The position numbers and the translations under genes were made by a program. DNA of 64,000 nt from Pseudomonas sp. SCA2728.1_7 (GTDB lineage: Bacteria; Pseudomonadota; Gammaproteobacteria; Pseudomonadales; Pseudomonadaceae), in NCBI RefSeq assembly GCF_018138145.1, contig NZ_CP073104.1:2480001-2544000 (forward strand), in the 5' to 3' direction. Each line of letters starts with the position of its first letter. Position 1 is the first letter of the stretch. This document shows positions 8,483 through 17,500 of this stretch, piece by piece. The notes under the pieces are model-generated. The model was not told the origin of the DNA. It ran no database searches and worked only from the letters and a program-made list of their open reading frames with translations.

Positions 8483-9178
8483 ATGTCTCTGTTCAAACGT
8501 TCAGTCACTGAGTTGTTGGGTACGTTCTGGTTGGTATTGGGTGGTTGCGGCAGCGCGGTGATCGCCGCGTCTTCACCACTGGGAATCGGGGTGCTGGGGG
8601 TGGCCCTGGCGTTTGGTCTGACGGTGCTGACCATGGCATTCGCCATTGGCCACATCAGCGGCTGTCACCTCAACCCGGCCGTCTCGGTCGGTCTGTTCGT
8701 CGGCGGTCGGTTTCCGGCCAAGGAGTTACCCGCTTACATCATTGCCCAAGTGCTCGGCGCGATTCTCGCGGCGGCGCTGATCGCCCACATCGCCAGCGGC
8801 AAGGAGGGCTTCGACATCGCCACAGGCCTGGCATCCAACGGTTATGGTGAGCATTCGCCAGGCAAGTACTCGATGGCGGCGGGGTTTGTCACTGAGCTCG
8901 TGATGACCGCGATGTTTGTGATCATCATCCTCGGCGCCACCGATAAACGCGCACCACCCGGGCTGGCACCCATCGCCATCGGCCTGGGCCTGACGTTGAT
9001 CCACCTGATCTCGATTCCCGTCACCAACACCTCGGTGAACCCGGCACGCAGCACCGGGCCGGCGCTGATGGTCGGCGGCTGGGCGATCGCGCAGCTGTGG
9101 ATGTTCTGGGTCGCACCGCTGATTGGCGCGGTGGTCGGTGGCGGGATCTATCGATGGCTAGGCAAGGAAGAAACCTGA
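8483..9178 (+). CDS. aqpZ: Aquaporin Z, water channel
   Basis: A 231-residue inner-membrane water channel. Six helices and two half-helices carry the NPA motifs at residues 64-66 (HLNPAVS) and 186-188 (SVNPARS), with the selectivity-filter arginine at 189. Length and positions equal those of E. coli AqpZ, which argues for a water channel rather than the larger glycerol facilitators. AAGGA precedes the ATG by eight bases. The gene lies alone between REP elements. Confidence 0.97.
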   Translation: MSLFKRSVTELLGTFWLVLGGCGSAVIAASSPLGIGVLGVALAFGLTVLTMAFAIGHISGCHLNPAVSVGLFVGGRFPAKELPAYIIAQVLGAILAAALIAHIASGKEGFDIATGLASNGYGEHSPGKYSMAAGFVTELVMTAMFVIIILGATDKRAPPGLAPIAIGLGLTLIHLISIPVTNTSVNPARSTGPALMVGGWAIAQLWMFWVAPLIGAVVGGGIYRWLGKEET

Positions 9179-9195
9179 AGCCTGTACAAATCCCC

Positions 9196-9286
9196 TTGTA
9201 GGAGTGAGCCTGCTCGCGATAGCGGTGTGTCAGTCAACATCAATGGCTCTGACAGACCGCTATCGCGAGCAGGCTCACTCCTACAA
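9196..9286. repeat. REPIN, type A (91 bp)
   Basis: An inverted REP pair with arms TTGTAGGAGTGAGCC and GGCTCACTCCTACAA, placed between the convergent stops of aqpZ and the acyltransferase gene. Confidence 0.95.
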
Positions 9287-9291
9287 AGTAT

Positions 9292-10416
9292 CTATGTCTG
9301 GCGATAGGGCAAGGCTGTTTTCGCTTCTTCGGCATACGCGAGGATGCCGGCGCGTTCCTGTTGCAGGAAATCCTTCACCGCTGCTTTCAGCCCCGGATGC
9401 AGCAAGTAGTGCCACGAGTGGGTGATCACCGGTTCGAACCCGCGAATCAGCTTGTGCTCGCCCTGGGCGCCAGCGTCGAAACGCTGAAAACCCTGGGCAA
9501 TCGCATAATCCATCCCCTGATAAAAACAGGTCTCGAAGTGCAGTCGATCAAACTCCGCCAGACAGCCCCAATAGCGCCCGTAGAAACTGTCGCCACCGAC
9601 CAGACTGAAGGCCATCGCCACCGGCCGTGAGCCCTGTTTCGCCAGCACCACGCGAATCGCCTCGGGCATGCGCTCGGCCAGCAGACTGAAAAAGTCCCGC
9701 GTCAGATACGGCGTCTGGCGCCTGACCGCATAGGTATTGGCATAGCAGGCGTAGACAAAATCCCATTGTGCCTCGTCCAGCTCGCGCCCCTCCAGCCATT
9801 CAAACTCAAAGCCCTGCCCCGCCACTTGCTCGCGTTCCTTGCGCATCTGTTTGCGTTTGCGTGAACTGAGCACGTCGAGGAAATCCTGAAAGTCGCGATA
9901 CCCGCGATTCTGCCAGTGATATTGACAGCCAATGCGTTGCAGCCAGCCCGGCTGTTCGGCCATCGCAGCATCGCTGAAAGCGTCGGTGAAATTGATGTGC
10001 GCGCTGGAAAGCCCTTCGATCTCCAGGTAGCCCGGCAGGCTCTTGAGCAGTTCGAAACCGTCTTCGACATTGGCCGCCAACAAGCGCGGGCCGCTGACCG
10101 GACTGAATGGCACAGCGGTCAACAGCTTGGGGTAGTAATCGATGCCGGCGCGGGCGCAGGCGTCGGCCCAGCCGTGATCGAACACGTACTCGCCGTAGGA
10201 ATGCCACTTGCGATAACTGGGTAACGCGGCGATCAGACGGCCATCTTCGATGTGCAGCAAATGCTCAGGTTGCCAGCCGGTGTGAGGGCCAATGCTGCCG
10301 CTGTCTTCCAGCGCACTGAGAAAGGCATAGCGCAAAAATGGCTGGCTTTCAGGCACTAGCGCATCCCAGGTTGCCGAGGCAATTTCCGACAGGTTTTGCA
10401 GGCGTTGCAACGGCAT
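9292..10416 (-). CDS. FemAB-like / GNAT-fold acyltransferase (PF04339 type)
   Basis: A 374-residue cytoplasmic protein of the family formerly called DUF482, which has a GNAT/FemAB-like double fold and is often named peptidogalycan biosynthesis protein. Typical segments are FLDVLSSRKRKQMRKEREQ in the middle and RYWGCLAEFDRLHFE with RFDAGAQGEHKL near the C terminus. The true substrate is not known for the family; transfer of an acyl or aminoacyl group is inferred from the fold. GGAGAG precedes the ATG at 10416; a GTG at 10431 is the alternative. The gene appears monocistronic. Confidence 0.85.
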   Translation of the reverse strand: MPLQRLQNLSEIASATWDALVPESQPFLRYAFLSALEDSGSIGPHTGWQPEHLLHIEDGRLIAALPSYRKWHSYGEYVFDHGWADACARAGIDYYPKLLTAVPFSPVSGPRLLAANVEDGFELLKSLPGYLEIEGLSSAHINFTDAFSDAAMAEQPGWLQRIGCQYHWQNRGYRDFQDFLDVLSSRKRKQMRKEREQVAGQGFEFEWLEGRELDEAQWDFVYACYANTYAVRRQTPYLTRDFFSLLAERMPEAIRVVLAKQGSRPVAMAFSLVGGDSFYGRYWGCLAEFDRLHFETCFYQGMDYAIAQGFQRFDAGAQGEHKLIRGFEPVITHSWHYLLHPGLKAAVKDFLQQERAGILAYAEEAKTALPYRQT

Positions 10417-10699
10417 CAACAAGCTCTCCACAACAGGACTTCAGCGCCCGGCGAGTATCGCCGATTGCACGGCATTGCACACCCGCAATCGGCCGACAGC
10501 GCTCTAGATCAATAGTTCAGGGCGAATCTATATCGTCATCAACCTGCCATCACTGTGCCACTGCTCTGTCATAAACCATCGCGATACTGGCGCCTGTTTT
10601 TAGAGCGCCGGGTTCTACCCGGACACTGTTTTCCGACGCTCGAATCGTCGGTTGTGCCCCGGATGGCTGTGCCATCCCCTCTCATCTTCGGAGATTGCT

Positions 10700-12022
10700 A
10701 TGCGTCTTGCTTCCACGAAAACTGCGGCGGCCCTGTGCGGTGGCTTGTTGCTGGCCATGAGTGTTCCGGCCAGTGCTGCAGTCGACGCCAAACTGCTCGA
10801 CATGCTCAAGGCTAACGGTTCCATTTCCCAGGCGCAGTACATCGAACTGCAAACTGAACTGGCCAAGGATCAGAAGGCTCAGCAAATCGCGCAGCAGGCG
10901 CAGCAAGAGACCAACGAACAAGTCGCCGCCGTTGCGAAGAAAACCAACGAACAAAGCGTCTTCGACCAGAAACTCGCCTGGGCGGCCAAGACCCAGTTCA
11001 AAGGCGATGTGCGTATCCGTCAGGAAACCATCAAGATCGACGGCGAACCGAACAACGGCGGCCGCGACAAGGATCGTCAGCGCATCCGTGCCCGTCTGGG
11101 CGCCTACACCGAGATCAACCCACAAGTCGACACCGGCATCCGTATCGCCACCGGCGGCGGCGACGATGCCCGTTCGACCAACCAGGACCAGGACAACTAC
11201 TTCGACAAGAAGCAGATCTGGCTCGACCTGGGTTACATCGACTACCACCCGGATCAGATCAAGAACCTGCACATCATCGGCGGCAAGATGCTTCAGCCGT
11301 GGGTCAGCATGGGCGACGTGATCTGGGATAGCGACATCAACCCGGAAGGTCTGGCCGTGACCTACAAGTACCCATTGGGCAGCAGCGCCGAACTGTTCGG
11401 CAGCCTGGGTAACTACAACCTCAAGGACAACGTCGACGGCGATGGCGTGCAATTCCGTCACGACCTGCGTCTGACCGCTGGCCAGTTGGGTAGCCGCTTC
11501 AACATCAGCGACAACCTGAAAGTGACCGTGGGCGGCAGCGTCTACGCCTACCAGAACGACGAAGACAGCCGCTGCACCGGTACTTCCACACCGTGCGCGC
11601 TGGCGGTCAACGGCAACTCGGCCAACAACGAATTCCGTCTGTATGAAGGGTTCAGCCAGGTCGACATCGGCGGTCTGCCGATGCCACTGTCGTTCTACGG
11701 TCAGTACGTGAAGAACAACGACGCCGTGACCGATCAGGACACCGCGTGGCTGTTGGGTGCCAAGTCGAAAGTCTTCGGCCTGAACCTCGATTACAACTAT
11801 CGTGACGTGCAGCGTAATGCCGTGGTCGGCGCCTTCACCGACTCCGACTTCGCCAACGGCACCACTGGTTCCCGTGGCCACAAGTTCAAGGTCGGTTACG
11901 ACATCGACAAGAACTTCGCCATTGGCGCTACGTACTTCCTGACCAAGGCCGACTTCGCCAGCCGTACCCAGCGTGATGCTGACGCCAACACCCTGCAACT
12001 GGACGCCGAAGCCAAGTTCTAA
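10700..12022 (+). CDS. Putative outer-membrane porin (Porin_5-like)
   Basis: A 440-residue outer-membrane protein with a signal peptide of about 23 residues, MRLASTKTAAALCGGLLLAM to ASA/AVD. A helical, glutamine-rich stretch follows (residues 30-85, repeated QQAQQ and KKTNEQ), which could form a coiled coil or bind peptidoglycan. Then comes a long beta-strand region ending in LQLDAEAKF, whose terminal phenylalanine is typical for BAM-assembled porins. A Cys pair (CTGTSTPC) lies in a predicted loop. The ATG at 10700 follows GGAGATTG. The substrate is unknown. The gene converges on the anti-sigma gene. Confidence 0.85.
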   Translation: MRLASTKTAAALCGGLLLAMSVPASAAVDAKLLDMLKANGSISQAQYIELQTELAKDQKAQQIAQQAQQETNEQVAAVAKKTNEQSVFDQKLAWAAKTQFKGDVRIRQETIKIDGEPNNGGRDKDRQRIRARLGAYTEINPQVDTGIRIATGGGDDARSTNQDQDNYFDKKQIWLDLGYIDYHPDQIKNLHIIGGKMLQPWVSMGDVIWDSDINPEGLAVTYKYPLGSSAELFGSLGNYNLKDNVDGDGVQFRHDLRLTAGQLGSRFNISDNLKVTVGGSVYAYQNDEDSRCTGTSTPCALAVNGNSANNEFRLYEGFSQVDIGGLPMPLSFYGQYVKNNDAVTDQDTAWLLGAKSKVFGLNLDYNYRDVQRNAVVGAFTDSDFANGTTGSRGHKFKVGYDIDKNFAIGATYFLTKADFASRTQRDADANTLQLDAEAKF

Positions 12023-12035
12023 GAAAACAGCTACA

Positions 12036-12098
12036 AGCTTCGAGCGACAAGCTGCAAGTCACCGCTCCCCTTGCGACTTGTCGATCGAAGCTGATTTT
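12036..12098 (+). terminator. Long hairpin after the porin gene
   Basis: The 16-bp arms AGCTTCGAGCGACAAG (12036-12051) and CTTGTCGATCGAAGCT (12077-12092) pair with one mismatch. Inside, GCAAG and CTTGC pair again. A short T-rich stretch follows. It lies 14 bases after the porin stop and probably acts as terminator or RNA stabiliser. The AAGCTTCGAGC motif looks like a dispersed repeat unit of Pseudomonas gaps. Confidence 0.6.
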
Positions 12099-12102
12099 CC
12101 TG

Positions 12103-12168
12103 CAGCCCGGTCCAGTTACAGCGATCCCCATCATCCGTTCGCTGGCGCTGCATCGGGCTGTGTTTTTT
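12103..12168 (+). terminator. Second possible terminator after the porin
   Basis: CAGCCCG (12103-12109) pairs with CGGGCTG (12154-12160), and AGCGA/TCGCT pair inside the loop. TGTTTTTT follows and overlaps the stop of the anti-sigma gene on the other strand. Confidence 0.45.
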
Positions 12169-12404
12169 CACGGGCTATCGTCCCGCCGCTGCGCCGCCAG
12201 ACGCTCAGCCAGCGCATCCACCCCGTCCTCCGGTTTCTCCGGCATCGCCTTCAAGGTGGCTTGCATCAAACGCATCTGACGAATGAAACGCCGGCAGTTC
12301 GGGCAAAACATCAGGTGATGACGCACCATCCACTTTTCACCAAAGCTCAATTGGTCATCGAGATAATCGCTGGAGCGTGCCACTTGCTCCTTGCAGGTCA
12401 ACAT
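12168..12404 (-). CDS. Zinc-finger anti-sigma factor (zf-HC2 type)
   Basis: A 78-residue soluble protein with the HHLMFCPNC motif (His29 or His30, Cys34, Cys37) of zinc-binding anti-sigma domains; a further Cys4 may complete the site. It has no membrane segment, so it probably senses an internal signal such as redox change. Its ATG overlaps the sigma gene stop by seven bases (ATGTTGA), so translation is coupled and the two products would be made in proportion. It would bind and hold the upstream-encoded ECF sigma factor; this is inferred from the pair arrangement. Confidence 0.85.
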   Translation of the reverse strand: MLTCKEQVARSSDYLDDQLSFGEKWMVRHHLMFCPNCRRFIRQMRLMQATLKAMPEKPEDGVDALAERLAAQRRDDSP

Positions 12405-13009
12405 TCTCCGGTCTCCTCAAAATGCTCCACGGTCGCGAAGACTTTCAGCCGCGCACGATGCAGCAGCACACGGACATTGGAGAGCGAGATCTCCAGAAGA
12501 TTACAGATCTCCTCTAGCTCCAGCCCCTGCCGTTCGCGCAACAGCAAAACGCTGCTTTGCAGTTCCGACAGACTCAGCAGCGTATGCTCCAGGCACTCGC
12601 GCAATTCGTCTTCAGTGAGCAGCGCTTCGGGGGTGTCCTGGTGCCAGGCGAACGGGGCGACCAGCCAATGGCCGTCACCGGGAGAAAAACGGTCGTCGTC
12701 GATGGTGCCATGGGGCGATGGCAAATCATCCATAAACACTTCCCGGCGATTTTGCTTGTAGCGACTTTTTGCCGAGTTGGCAGTGATGGTCAACAGCCAG
12801 GTCTTGAGACTGGAACGCCCCTCGAAGCTGGCGATATGGCGCACCACGGAAAGCCAGGCGTCCTGCACCACTTCTTCGACATGGCGCTGCCCGACAATCG
12901 CATACGCTACGGCGCGCATGGCGCTCTGATACGTCGTCACCAGTTCCTTGAAAGCCTGTTGCTCACCGGCCAGCAGGCGCGCAAGCAGTTGGGTGTCGTC
13001 AGCCGCCAT
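12398..13009 (-). CDS. ECF RNA polymerase sigma factor
   Basis: A 203-residue extracytoplasmic-function sigma factor. Region 2 (about residues 5-85) has EEVVQDAWLSVVRHIASFEGR and LKTWLLTITANSAKSRYKQ. Region 4 (about 140-200) has LQSSVLLLRERQGLELEEIC and a helix-turn-helix with SNVRVLLHRARLKV. AAGGAAA lies upstream of the ATG at 13009; the longer open frame up to 13069 has no such site. It forms an operon with the anti-sigma gene. The same order, sigma gene next to a KAS III gene, is known for P. aeruginosa PA3285/PA3286, so I take this as that orthologue. Its regulon is unknown to me. Confidence 0.9.
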   Translation of the reverse strand: MAADDTQLLARLLAGEQQAFKELVTTYQSAMRAVAYAIVGQRHVEEVVQDAWLSVVRHIASFEGRSSLKTWLLTITANSAKSRYKQNRREVFMDDLPSPHGTIDDDRFSPGDGHWLVAPFAWHQDTPEALLTEDELRECLEHTLLSLSELQSSVLLLRERQGLELEEICNLLEISLSNVRVLLHRARLKVFATVEHFEETGEC

Positions 13010-13026
13010 CCAAAAATTTCCTTGTG

Positions 13027-13103
13027 CCGATTCCGAAAATGACGGCGCCAGGTCTTCACCTGCCGCCATTTCCGAAAAATTACAGCGTTTGAGCCGATTC
13101 GGA
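13027..13103. promoter_or_regulatory. Repeated GCCGATTC-like boxes upstream of the sigma gene
   Basis: GCCGATTCCGAAAAT (about 13027-13041), GCCATTTCCGAAAAAT (about 13065-13080) and GCCGATTCGG (about 13093-13102) lie within 80 bp upstream of the sigma gene start, between it and the KAS III stop. They could be regulator or sigma-factor recognition sites, or chance. No -10 or -35 element is assigned. Confidence 0.3.
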
Positions 13104-13146
13104 TGTAGGAAAAGTCGGCGCGATTAAGAGGAAATTAAACCTCTTT

Positions 13147-14268
13147 TCAACGCTTGCGCAGAATGACGCTGCCGATCGAATAGCCGGCACCGAACGAACT
13201 CAAGACAGCCAGCGAACCGGCAGCCAGATCGTCCTGATATTTGTGGAAAGCAATCACCGAACCCGCGGAGCTGGTGTTGGCGTAGGTGTCGAGAATCACC
13301 GGCGCTTCTTCTTCGGTGGCTTCACGGCCCAGCAGTTTGCGCACGATCAGGTGGTTCATGCTCAGGTTGGCCTGGTGCAGCCAGAAGCGCTTCACGTCGC
13401 CGACGTTAAGCTGGTTCTCTTGCAGATGCTCGCCAATAAGTTCGGCAACCATCGGGCAGACATCCTTGAACACCTTGCGGCCTTCCTGCACGAACAGCTT
13501 GTCGCGTGCACCGACGCCCTCTTCAGCCGCGCGGTTGAGGAAGCCGAAGTTGTTGCGGATGTTATTGGAAAACTTGGTCAGCAGTTTGGTGCTGACTACA
13601 TCGAACTGGTGCTTGGACGTCGCGGTGTCAGCGCGCTCGATGATCACCGCAGTGGCGGCGTCGCCGAAGATGAAGTGGCTGTCGCGGTCGCGGAAGTTCA
13701 GGTGACCGGTGCAGACTTCCGGGTTGACCATCAGGATCGCCCGGGCCTGGCCCAGTTGCACGCTGTTGGCCGCGGCCTGAATGCCGAAGGTCGCCGAGGA
13801 GCAGGCCACGTTCATGTCGAAACCGAAACCCTGAATGCCCAGAGCTTCCTGGACTTCGATGGCGATGGCTGGGTAGGCGCGCTGCAGGTTGGAGCAGGCG
13901 ACGATCACGCCGTCGATGTCAGCGGCGGTTTTGCCGGCGCGTTGCAGGGCCTGTTCGGCAGCGCCGATGGCCATCTGGCAGAGCACCGACCATTCGTCGT
14001 TGGAACGCTCTGGCAGGCGCGGGGCCATGCGTTGTGGATCGAGGATGCCGTCCTTGTCCATGACAAAGCGGCTCTTGATGCCGGAAGCCTTTTCGATAAA
14101 CGCCGCGCTGGATTCGGTCAGGGCCTGGACTTCGCCGCTGGCAATGGCCTCGGCGTTGTCGGCGTTGAACTGGGCGACGTAGGTATTGAAAGACTGCACC
14201 AGCTCTTCGTTGGAGATGCTGTTGGCCGGGGTGTACAGGCCGGTGCCGCTGATGACGACGTTATGCAT
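13147..14268 (-). CDS. Beta-ketoacyl-ACP synthase III (PA3286-like)
   Basis: A 373-residue thiolase-fold condensing enzyme. The catalytic Cys is at 146 (NVACSSAT), the His in LHQAN (about 287) and the Asn in YANTSSA. It is longer than FabH of E. coli (317) and closer to P. aeruginosa PA3286, reported to condense octanoyl-CoA from beta-oxidation with malonyl-ACP and so feed degraded acyl chains back into synthesis. I infer the same role from sequence likeness and the neighbouring ECF genes. The ATG at 14268 begins MHNVVISGTGLYTP, the family N terminus. Confidence 0.9.
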   Translation of the reverse strand: MHNVVISGTGLYTPANSISNEELVQSFNTYVAQFNADNAEAIASGEVQALTESSAAFIEKASGIKSRFVMDKDGILDPQRMAPRLPERSNDEWSVLCQMAIGAAEQALQRAGKTAADIDGVIVACSNLQRAYPAIAIEVQEALGIQGFGFDMNVACSSATFGIQAAANSVQLGQARAILMVNPEVCTGHLNFRDRDSHFIFGDAATAVIIERADTATSKHQFDVVSTKLLTKFSNNIRNNFGFLNRAAEEGVGARDKLFVQEGRKVFKDVCPMVAELIGEHLQENQLNVGDVKRFWLHQANLSMNHLIVRKLLGREATEEEAPVILDTYANTSSAGSVIAFHKYQDDLAAGSLAVLSSFGAGYSIGSVILRKR

Positions 14269-14414
14269 GGTCGTTTCTCTAATCTGTTCAGGCAGAAAGT
14301 GCTGGAACCGTCGTACCAACACACAAAGGGTCTATTCCCATCCGGGGGACGCAAACCTGGCATCGCTTTATTCCGTCTCGCGACGTGGCCGAAGGCTCTG
14401 GGTCGCGAAACCGG

Positions 14415-14444
14415 CGTTTATGGTCGCGAAGTTTGCCATAAACG
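14415..14444. other. 9-bp inverted repeat in the hrpA / KAS III gap
   Basis: CGTTTATGG and CCATAAACG are separated by 12 bases, about 150 bp upstream of the KAS III start. There is no T tract. It may be an operator or a weak hairpin. The rest of the 328-bp gap holds only the REP at 14486. Confidence 0.35.
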
Positions 14445-14485
14445 TGGACTTTTGGCGCCTTTCTCAAGCACAACCCACATCCCAA

Positions 14486-14574
14486 TGTGGGAGCGAGCCT
14501 GCTCGCGAAGGCGCGGTGTCAGTCAGCACATTCTTACCTGACACACCGCTTTCGCGAGCAGGCTCGCTCCCACA
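14486..14574. repeat. REPIN, type B (GTGGGAGCGAGCC family)
   Basis: A second REP family: arms TGTGGGAGCGAGCCTGCTC and their reverse complement, with CGCGAA in place of the CGCGATAGCGG of type A. It sits just after the hrpA stop. Type B copies also occur at 52079 and 55025, and inside-out at 43677. Confidence 0.95.
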
Positions 14575-14596
14575 GGGGATTGCGCATGGCTCAAGG

Positions 14597-17500
14597 TCAG
14601 GGTTCGACCTGGGTCCACTGCTTGTTCAGGCGTTTGTCGGAAATCGGCGTTTTCGTGCCCAACTGTTGGGCGAACAACGACACCCGGTATTCCTCCAGCC
14701 ACCAGCGGTACAGCTCAAGCTGCGGATCGCGTTTGCCTTCCTGCGCATGTTTCGCTGCGCGGGTCTGGTATTGCGCCCAGAGGCCGGCGAGTTCGCCGCT
14801 CCAGACGCGATCCTTCTGCACCTGCGCACCGAGTTTTTCGAAACGCTGCTCGACCGCCTTCAAGTAACGCGGCAACTCTTTGAGCCACTGCATCGGCGTT
14901 TCGCGGACAAAACCCGGATACACCAGATTGTTGATTTGCTGCTTGATGTCATTCAGCGCCACGGCTTGCGCCAGGTCGATCTTGCCCTTGAAGCGCTTCT
15001 GCAGACCGTGCCAAAGCTTGAGAATCTCCAGCGTCAGGCGCGCCACACGCTCGGCGTGCTCGGTCCAGTTGCCGCGTTTGCGCTCGGCCAGTGCAGCCAA
15101 ACCGGCGCCGTCGCGGGGCAAAGGGTCTTCGCCTTCGAGAATGCAGCTGTCGAGGCTGGCCAGCAGAATGTCTTCGACCAGCGCATCGACGCGGCCCAGC
15201 TCGCGATAGAGCAAGCCCAGTTCGGTTTGCCCCGGCAACTTGCTGCGCAGGAACTTGGCCGGCTCTGCCAGTTGCTGCATCAACAACCGCTGCAAGGCGC
15301 GACGGTGCTGGAATTCGGCTTCGGCCGGGGTCGAAAAGCGCCCCTCCTTGACCGTGCCGCCCTCTTCGACCAGCGCCGGATACACCGTCATCGACAGCCC
15401 GGCGATCTTCTGTTGAGTCTTTTCTGCTACCGGGGCGAAGACCTTGGCCTCCACCGGTTGCTGACTTTTCGCGCTCTGCGGCACCGCCAACGCAGCCTGA
15501 CTGGCTTCGGCAAACCGCGCAGTCAGCTCGGCCAGATCGCGACCTTCACCGAGGAATTTGCCCTGGCCATCGACGATTTCCAGGTTCATCCGCAGATGCC
15601 CCTCGACGCCCAGCTCGGCTTCTGCCCACGCCTCATCGCTGACCCGCGCGCCGGTCATGCGCAGCAATTCACGGCCCAGCGCTTGCGGCAACGAACCTTC
15701 GGCAAAGGTCATACGTTGCAAGGCAGCCTTGATGAAGTCCGGCACCGGCACAAAATTCTTGCGCAGCGCTTTCGGCAAGTTGCGCACGAGGGCGATGCAC
15801 TTGGCCTCGATCAGCCCCGGCACCAGCCACTCCAGGCGTTCCGGCGGCAGCATCGGCAGCAGCGGCGCGGGCACGCGCAGGGTCACGCCGTCACGCGGGT
15901 GATTGGGTTCGAAGTGGTAGGTCAGCGCCAGTTCCAGATCGCCGATGTGCAGGGTGTCCGGGTAATCGCGCGCGGTGACTTCACTGGCCTCGCGGGCCAG
16001 CACATCTTCTTCGCGCATGATCAGCAGTTGCGGGTTTTTCTGACTGTTGATGCGGTACCAACTGTCGAAGGTCGCAGTCTGGTGAATCTCCGCCGGCAAC
16101 CGCGCGTCGTAGAACGCGTACAGGGTTTCTTCATCCGCGAGAATGTCGCGACGACGGGCCTTGGCTTCCAGCTCATCGAGCTGTTCCAGCAGTTGCTGGT
16201 TGGCCGTCAGGCACTTGGCTCTGGACTGAATCTCCCCGCGTACCAGACCTTCGCGGATGAACAGTTCACGGGAAACGACCGGGTCCACCGGGCCGTAATG
16301 CACCGGGCGGCGGCCGACCACGATCAGCCCGAACAGGGTGATCTGTTCGAACGCGACGACCTGGCCGCGCTTCTTCTCCCAGTGCGGTTCGAAATGGTTT
16401 TTCTTGATCAGGTGCCCGGCCAGCGGCTCGATCCAGTCGGCGTCGATCTTGGCGACCATGCGCGCGTAGAGCTTGGTGGTTTCCACCAGTTCAGCGGTCA
16501 TCAGCCATTGCGGGCGCTTCTTGCCAATGCCCGACGACGGATGAATCCAGAAGCGCCGCTGACGCGCGCCGAGGTAATCGCCATCTTCGGTTTTCTGACC
16601 GATCTGGCTAAGCAAACCGACCAGCACCGCTTTGTGCAGTTTCGGATAATCCGCCGGCTCTTTATTCAGGCTCAACTGCATGTCACGGCAGATCAGGCTC
16701 AACTGCCGATGGGAATCACGCCATTCGCGCAGACGCAGATAGTTGAGGAAGTTCTTGCGGCACCAGTTGCGCAGCGGACTCGCAGTCAGCGCCTGGCGTT
16801 GCTCTTCAAAACCACGCCACAGATTTACCAAACCGGCGAAATCCGAATCGACATCCTTCCACTGTGCGTGAGCCTGATCGGCCGCTTGCTGACGTTCCGG
16901 CGGACGCTCGCGCGGGTCTTGAATCGACATGGCACTGGCGACGATCAGCACTTCCTGCAGGCTGCCGAGCTTGGCCGCTTCGAGCAACATGCGGCCCATG
17001 CGCGGGTCGACCGGCAGGCGCGCCAACTGGCGACCCAGCGGGGTCAACTGGCTGTTGCGATCCACCGCCGAGAGTTCTTGCAGCAGGTTGAAACCGTCAC
17101 TGATCGCCTTGCCATCCGGCGGCTCGATAAACGGGAACGCGGTGATCTCGCCGAGGCGCAGATGCAGCATTTGCAGGATCACAGCGGCGAGGTTGGTGCG
17201 CAGAATCTCCGGATCGGTGAATTCCGGGCGCCCGTTAAAATCTTCTTCGCTGTACAACCGAATGCAGATGCCTGGCTCAACCCGACCACAACGACCCTTA
17301 CGCTGATTGGCGCTGGCCTGGGAAATCGCTTCGATCGGTAGACGCTGCACCTTGGCGCGATAGCTGTAGCGGCTGATGCGCGCGGTGCCGCTGTCGATCA
17401 CGTAACGGATGCCCGGTACGGTCAGCGAAGTTTCGGCAACGTTGGTTGCCAGCACCACGCGACGGCCCGGGTGTGACTGGAAAATCCGCTGCTGTTCCGC

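Noticed and set aside
10682..11998. 438-residue open frame opposite the porin gene
   Set aside because: The porin has a signal peptide, ribosome binding site and terminal Phe; the opposite frame has none of these and is valine/glycine-biased.
13243..14541. 432-residue open frame opposite the KAS III gene
   Set aside because: It is antisense to a clear condensing enzyme and runs on into REP sequence at its end.
14186..17341. 1051-residue open frame on the plus strand
   Set aside because: It is antisense to hrpA, whose motifs are all present, and has no domain pattern of its own.
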